From: Sebastes aleutianus
Taxonomy: Eukaryota; Chordata; Actinopteri; Perciformes; Sebastidae
Direction: 5' to 3'
Length of the DNA: 64,000 bases
NCBI GenBank assembly: GCA_916700875.1
Contig: CAKAKS010000210.1
Coordinates: 222,501 to 286,500, forward strand
The translations under genes were made by a program, and so were the position numbers. The notes under the pieces were generated by a model. That model saw only the letters and a program-made list of their open reading frames with translations, was not told the origin of the DNA and ran no database searches. Position 1 is the first letter of the stretch, and each line of letters begins with the position of its first letter. Positions 61,355-64,000 of this stretch are shown here, one piece after another.

Positions 61355-61448
61355 CAAAAATCACAATAAATTGTAATATCGAATCGCAATACATATCGAA
61401 TCGGCACCCAAGTATCAAATCAGGTGAGAGGTTTATCGTCCCAGCCCT
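61355..61448 (-). mobile_element. GGGCTGGGACGATA-type element fragment
   Basis: aaaaatcacaataaattgta, tcgaatcgcaatacatatcg, gaatcggcacccaagtatca and the end tcgtcccagccct. It matches the copies at 35708 (inverted) and 59085. Confidence 0.7.
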
Positions 61449-61779
61449 ATAAAATATAGTGACAACAAACCTGACAAGGTTTGTAATTGTCCAGTTTATA
61501 GGAACCCCCAGATTACTCAGGTTACATTTCTTTAGTGAATTAAACCAGTAACCTCTGAGTCCCACACATTCCCTCCATTCAGACTCTGGTTCTCTCTCAT
61601 CCTACCTGTAGCTGTCAGCCAACAAAAAATCCAGTCATGCAGAGAAAATACCCTGCTTTTGAAATCTTTCTGAAAGGAAACACCGAGCTTAAAATGACAC
61701 GCAGGATTAAATAAATGACATCGGGCCTGTGGAGTCAATGAACACGAGCCACGAACTACCGATTTCACCAAATTTCATC

Positions 61780-62300
61780 ACACTCAATTACAGGTCTCGG
61801 CGTTGGCGTGGGGAGAGACGGCGATGCCGGGTTGGATTAACATTCATGTGTGGTCCGTTCCAGGAGCTCCTGTGAGAGCTGACGGCTTAATTGCCTGAAA
61901 CGGCTGAAACTGTGAAGGCAGAAGAAAGACCAAATACTCTACCAAAAATAATTCAATTCATTCAGTATTCATGAACGGCCCACAAAATTGCCTCAATTCT
62001 ACCTATTTACTATTTTTACGCAGGCAACCACCCAAAGCCACCGCCGTGCATACAGATGAAGACTCCAGCAGCCACTTTGCTTGTTTATAACGAAGCACAG
62101 GCCATTGTAGTTATTTGCCTTCTCATTTATTTTGAGTGTGGTGGATAATAAATGTTTTCCGTTAATTACACGTCAGCTGAGAGTCGGTGACTGTGAGGAG
62201 ATAAGCTGAGAATAGACGCTATCAGGACCCTTTCAGTGTTCTCTCAGTAATTTGGCGCCTGAATGCACCACGGCACAAATAAACAACAAGAACCAGAGGC
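61780..62300. other. Repeat-free segment, candidate conserved noncoding element
   Basis: Mixed composition with clustered ATTA/TAAT sites (ttccgttaattacacgtcag, agataagctgagaatagacg) and no frames or repeats. Same caveat as for 53990-54450. Confidence 0.25.
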
Positions 62301-62879
62301 TCTCCTGGTGTTTAATGTTTTAGTCCAAATCCATTAAAAGGGATGTCTGGCTACATTAGGACATTACTGAAGCTGCAGCACAACAGTATTCTAACACAGA
62401 GTGGCTGTTAAAATTTCACAACTGGATGACGCTGAGGATTTCTTGTTTCATAAGATTAGTGAAGGTTTGCTGCTTTCGAATCCTTTTTTAATTATTTTTA
62501 ATTAATGAATGGATGCATCTTGTGCAGTTAGATAATGCAAATGAACATGTGAAGGTTAAGTCTATCAAATATCTCAATATCAGTGATAGTATTTGTTATG
62601 TAAAGATGTAGAGGAGTAATGTCTACCTGAGCAGAGAATGCCTCGAATTTTTTCATTTTGCCGTGGTAGCAACCCTAAAGCATCCCCTGCTTTATGGTCT
62701 ATTGGACTCTAAATGGGACCATAATTTACTAAATGAACATCATGCTGTATTAAAGAAGACTTGAAACTATCGATTGAGACCATAAACTCATGTTTACAAT
62801 GTTTACTGAGGTAATAAGACTCCACAACCAGCACTGCTCCCAGTAGACCACATACAAACCAAAAACTGACAATAACTGC
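62301..62879. other. Noncoding sequence, no feature recognised
   Basis: AT-rich, no exon or repeat recognised. Confidence 0.4.
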
Positions 62880-63190
62880 ACTATACTGTATACTGACTGT
62901 GCAATGTCATTACTACTCAGGTGTAATTCATACTGTGCAATATTTTCAGGTGGAATTTAATTTCATTCTCACTGTGCAATGTAATTTTTCCACTTGTGCA
63001 ATTTTTTAATAGTCTGTTTATTGTCAATACTTTAAATGGTTCATATTTTGTTTCACTTTGTTTAGCTCTTTTTTTTACTGTGTTAGCTGATGCATCTTGT
63101 TTTTTGCACTATCCCCTTTGCTTCTGTACACTGCAAATTTCCCCACTGCGGGGCTAATAAAGGAACATCTAATCTTATCTGAACTTATCT
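62880..63190 (+). mobile_element. Non-LTR retroelement 3' tail (LINE-like)
   Basis: Contains tgcactatcccctttgcttc, tgcaaatttccccactgcgg and ggctaataaaggaacatct, ending in degenerate atctt units (cttatctgaacttatctta). This is the familiar 3' end of a fish LINE with an ATCTT-type tail. No coding part is present. Confidence 0.6.
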
Positions 63191-63204
63191 TAAATCAAGT
63201 GAGA

Positions 63205-63345
63205 AGCCGGCTCATTTTCTCATAGACTTCTATACAATCAGACTTTTTTTAGCAACCAGAGGAGTCGCCCCCTGCTGGCTACTAGAAAGAATGCAAGTTT
63301 AAGGCACTTCAGCATTGGCTTCACTTCTCAGACCACGGAGTTGCC
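63205..63345 (+). mobile_element. Dispersed repeat fragment (gagtcgccccctgctggct type)
   Basis: gaggagtcgccccctgctgg, aagaatgcaagtttaaggca and ttcagcattggcttcacttc. A common fish repeat, recalled from memory. The termini are not resolved. Confidence 0.5.
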
Positions 63346-64000
63346 CTCTGGTTTTATCTTCTTCCCTATGTATTATCTCACAACCCCTCTGGTTTATCTT
63401 GGGACCCCTTGGTGGGGTCCCAATCACGAGGCTAGAAACCATTGGTCTATGGGACAAGGAAAGAGGTACAAGTTTCCAGGTGCAGAGGGTCCACAGCACA
63501 GAAGCACAAAGACGGGAAGAACAGCTTTCATTGGAGAAAGTGGGCGCCATCCTTAGAACCAATATCCAGTTCTTCTAATACTACATTCATGGTTGTGACC
63601 TGAAAGCCCTCTACAGATTGACATGCTCCTTAAAAAAATAAAGTGTGCATAAATGCCTTGTTGGCTCAAATTTCCACACACTGAAAATTAAATCAATACC
63701 TCCATCCCAAACAATATTACAATAACAGACACAAAGCGTCAGAGAGTTCACAGGTTTGCTGGCTGCTGTGTAGGACGGTGGGGGGGTGCGTCAACCTCTG
63801 CGAGATCACAAATCCGCCGTGCTAAATTTAGTTTTTCCGCTCGCAACTCCTGATGCAACGGCGTGCGGAGGCTTACCTTTAGCTGGCTCATTAACACGCT
63901 GCTGGGTGCACGCCGCCTATGATCTCTCTCTGTGTAATGACACGGAGGCAGCTGAGCAGGATAAGAGGCTTCAGCTGATCAATGGGAACGTCTGACGTGA
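63346..64000. other. Noncoding sequence to the window end
   Basis: No supported gene. 63790-63990 is repeat-free and GC-balanced; open frames there are short and unrecognised. Confidence 0.4.

Overview
The window is vertebrate nuclear DNA, almost certainly from a spiny-rayed (percomorph-type) teleost. Evidence: split genes with GT-AG introns, an AT-rich noncoding background, long (CA)n tracts, a tRNA-derived SINE with target-site duplications, and many short non-autonomous DNA transposon copies of the kind that fill fish genomes. There is no bacterial or phage content, no CRISPR array and no operon.

All recognisable genes lie in the first 23 kb. (1) DNAJC2 (zuotin-related factor 1/MPP11) is on the + strand, 1250-7195: 15 coding exons, with only the first coding exon missing upstream. 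(2) PMPCB (beta subunit of the mitochondrial processing peptidase) is on the - strand, 19814-7357: all 13 coding exons, 484 aa, with its zinc-binding site intact. (3) PHAX (phosphorylated adaptor for U snRNA export) is on the + strand, 21472-22695: 407 aa in one uninterrupted reading frame. DNAJC2 and PMPCB converge, with stop codons 161 bp apart and a near-palindromic bidirectional poly(A) signal between them. PMPCB and PHAX are head to head, about 1.66 kb between start codons. The three have ordinary housekeeping roles (ribosome-associated chaperone and chromatin factor, mitochondrial presequence cleavage, snRNA export) and no obvious shared pathway.

The most striking structure is a tandem array of about 6.6 kb (unit 37-38 bp, roughly 170 copies) filling PMPCB intron 10, with nested higher-order duplications. 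A related core repeat occurs in two DNAJC2 introns, in the same orientation relative to transcription. Around PHAX, a 485-bp tandem duplication has copied the presumed 3' splice site, the start codon and the first ten codons to a position 200 bp upstream.

From about 22.9 kb to the end (41 kb) I find no convincing protein-coding exon. The stretch is a mosaic of apparently single-copy DNA and repeats: an hAT-like TAGGGCTGTCAA family (one copy with a perfect 8-bp target duplication), an 820-bp foldback element with TA duplication, two tRNA-derived SINEs, LINE-type 3' tails, degenerate 28S rRNA-derived pieces beside a GATGCACCGATACC-type element, a 27-bp minisatellite open in both strands, and microsatellites. 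A few repeat-free segments look like candidate conserved noncoding elements, which only alignment can decide. I found no new gene system; the interest lies in repeat architecture and in the PHAX 5' region.
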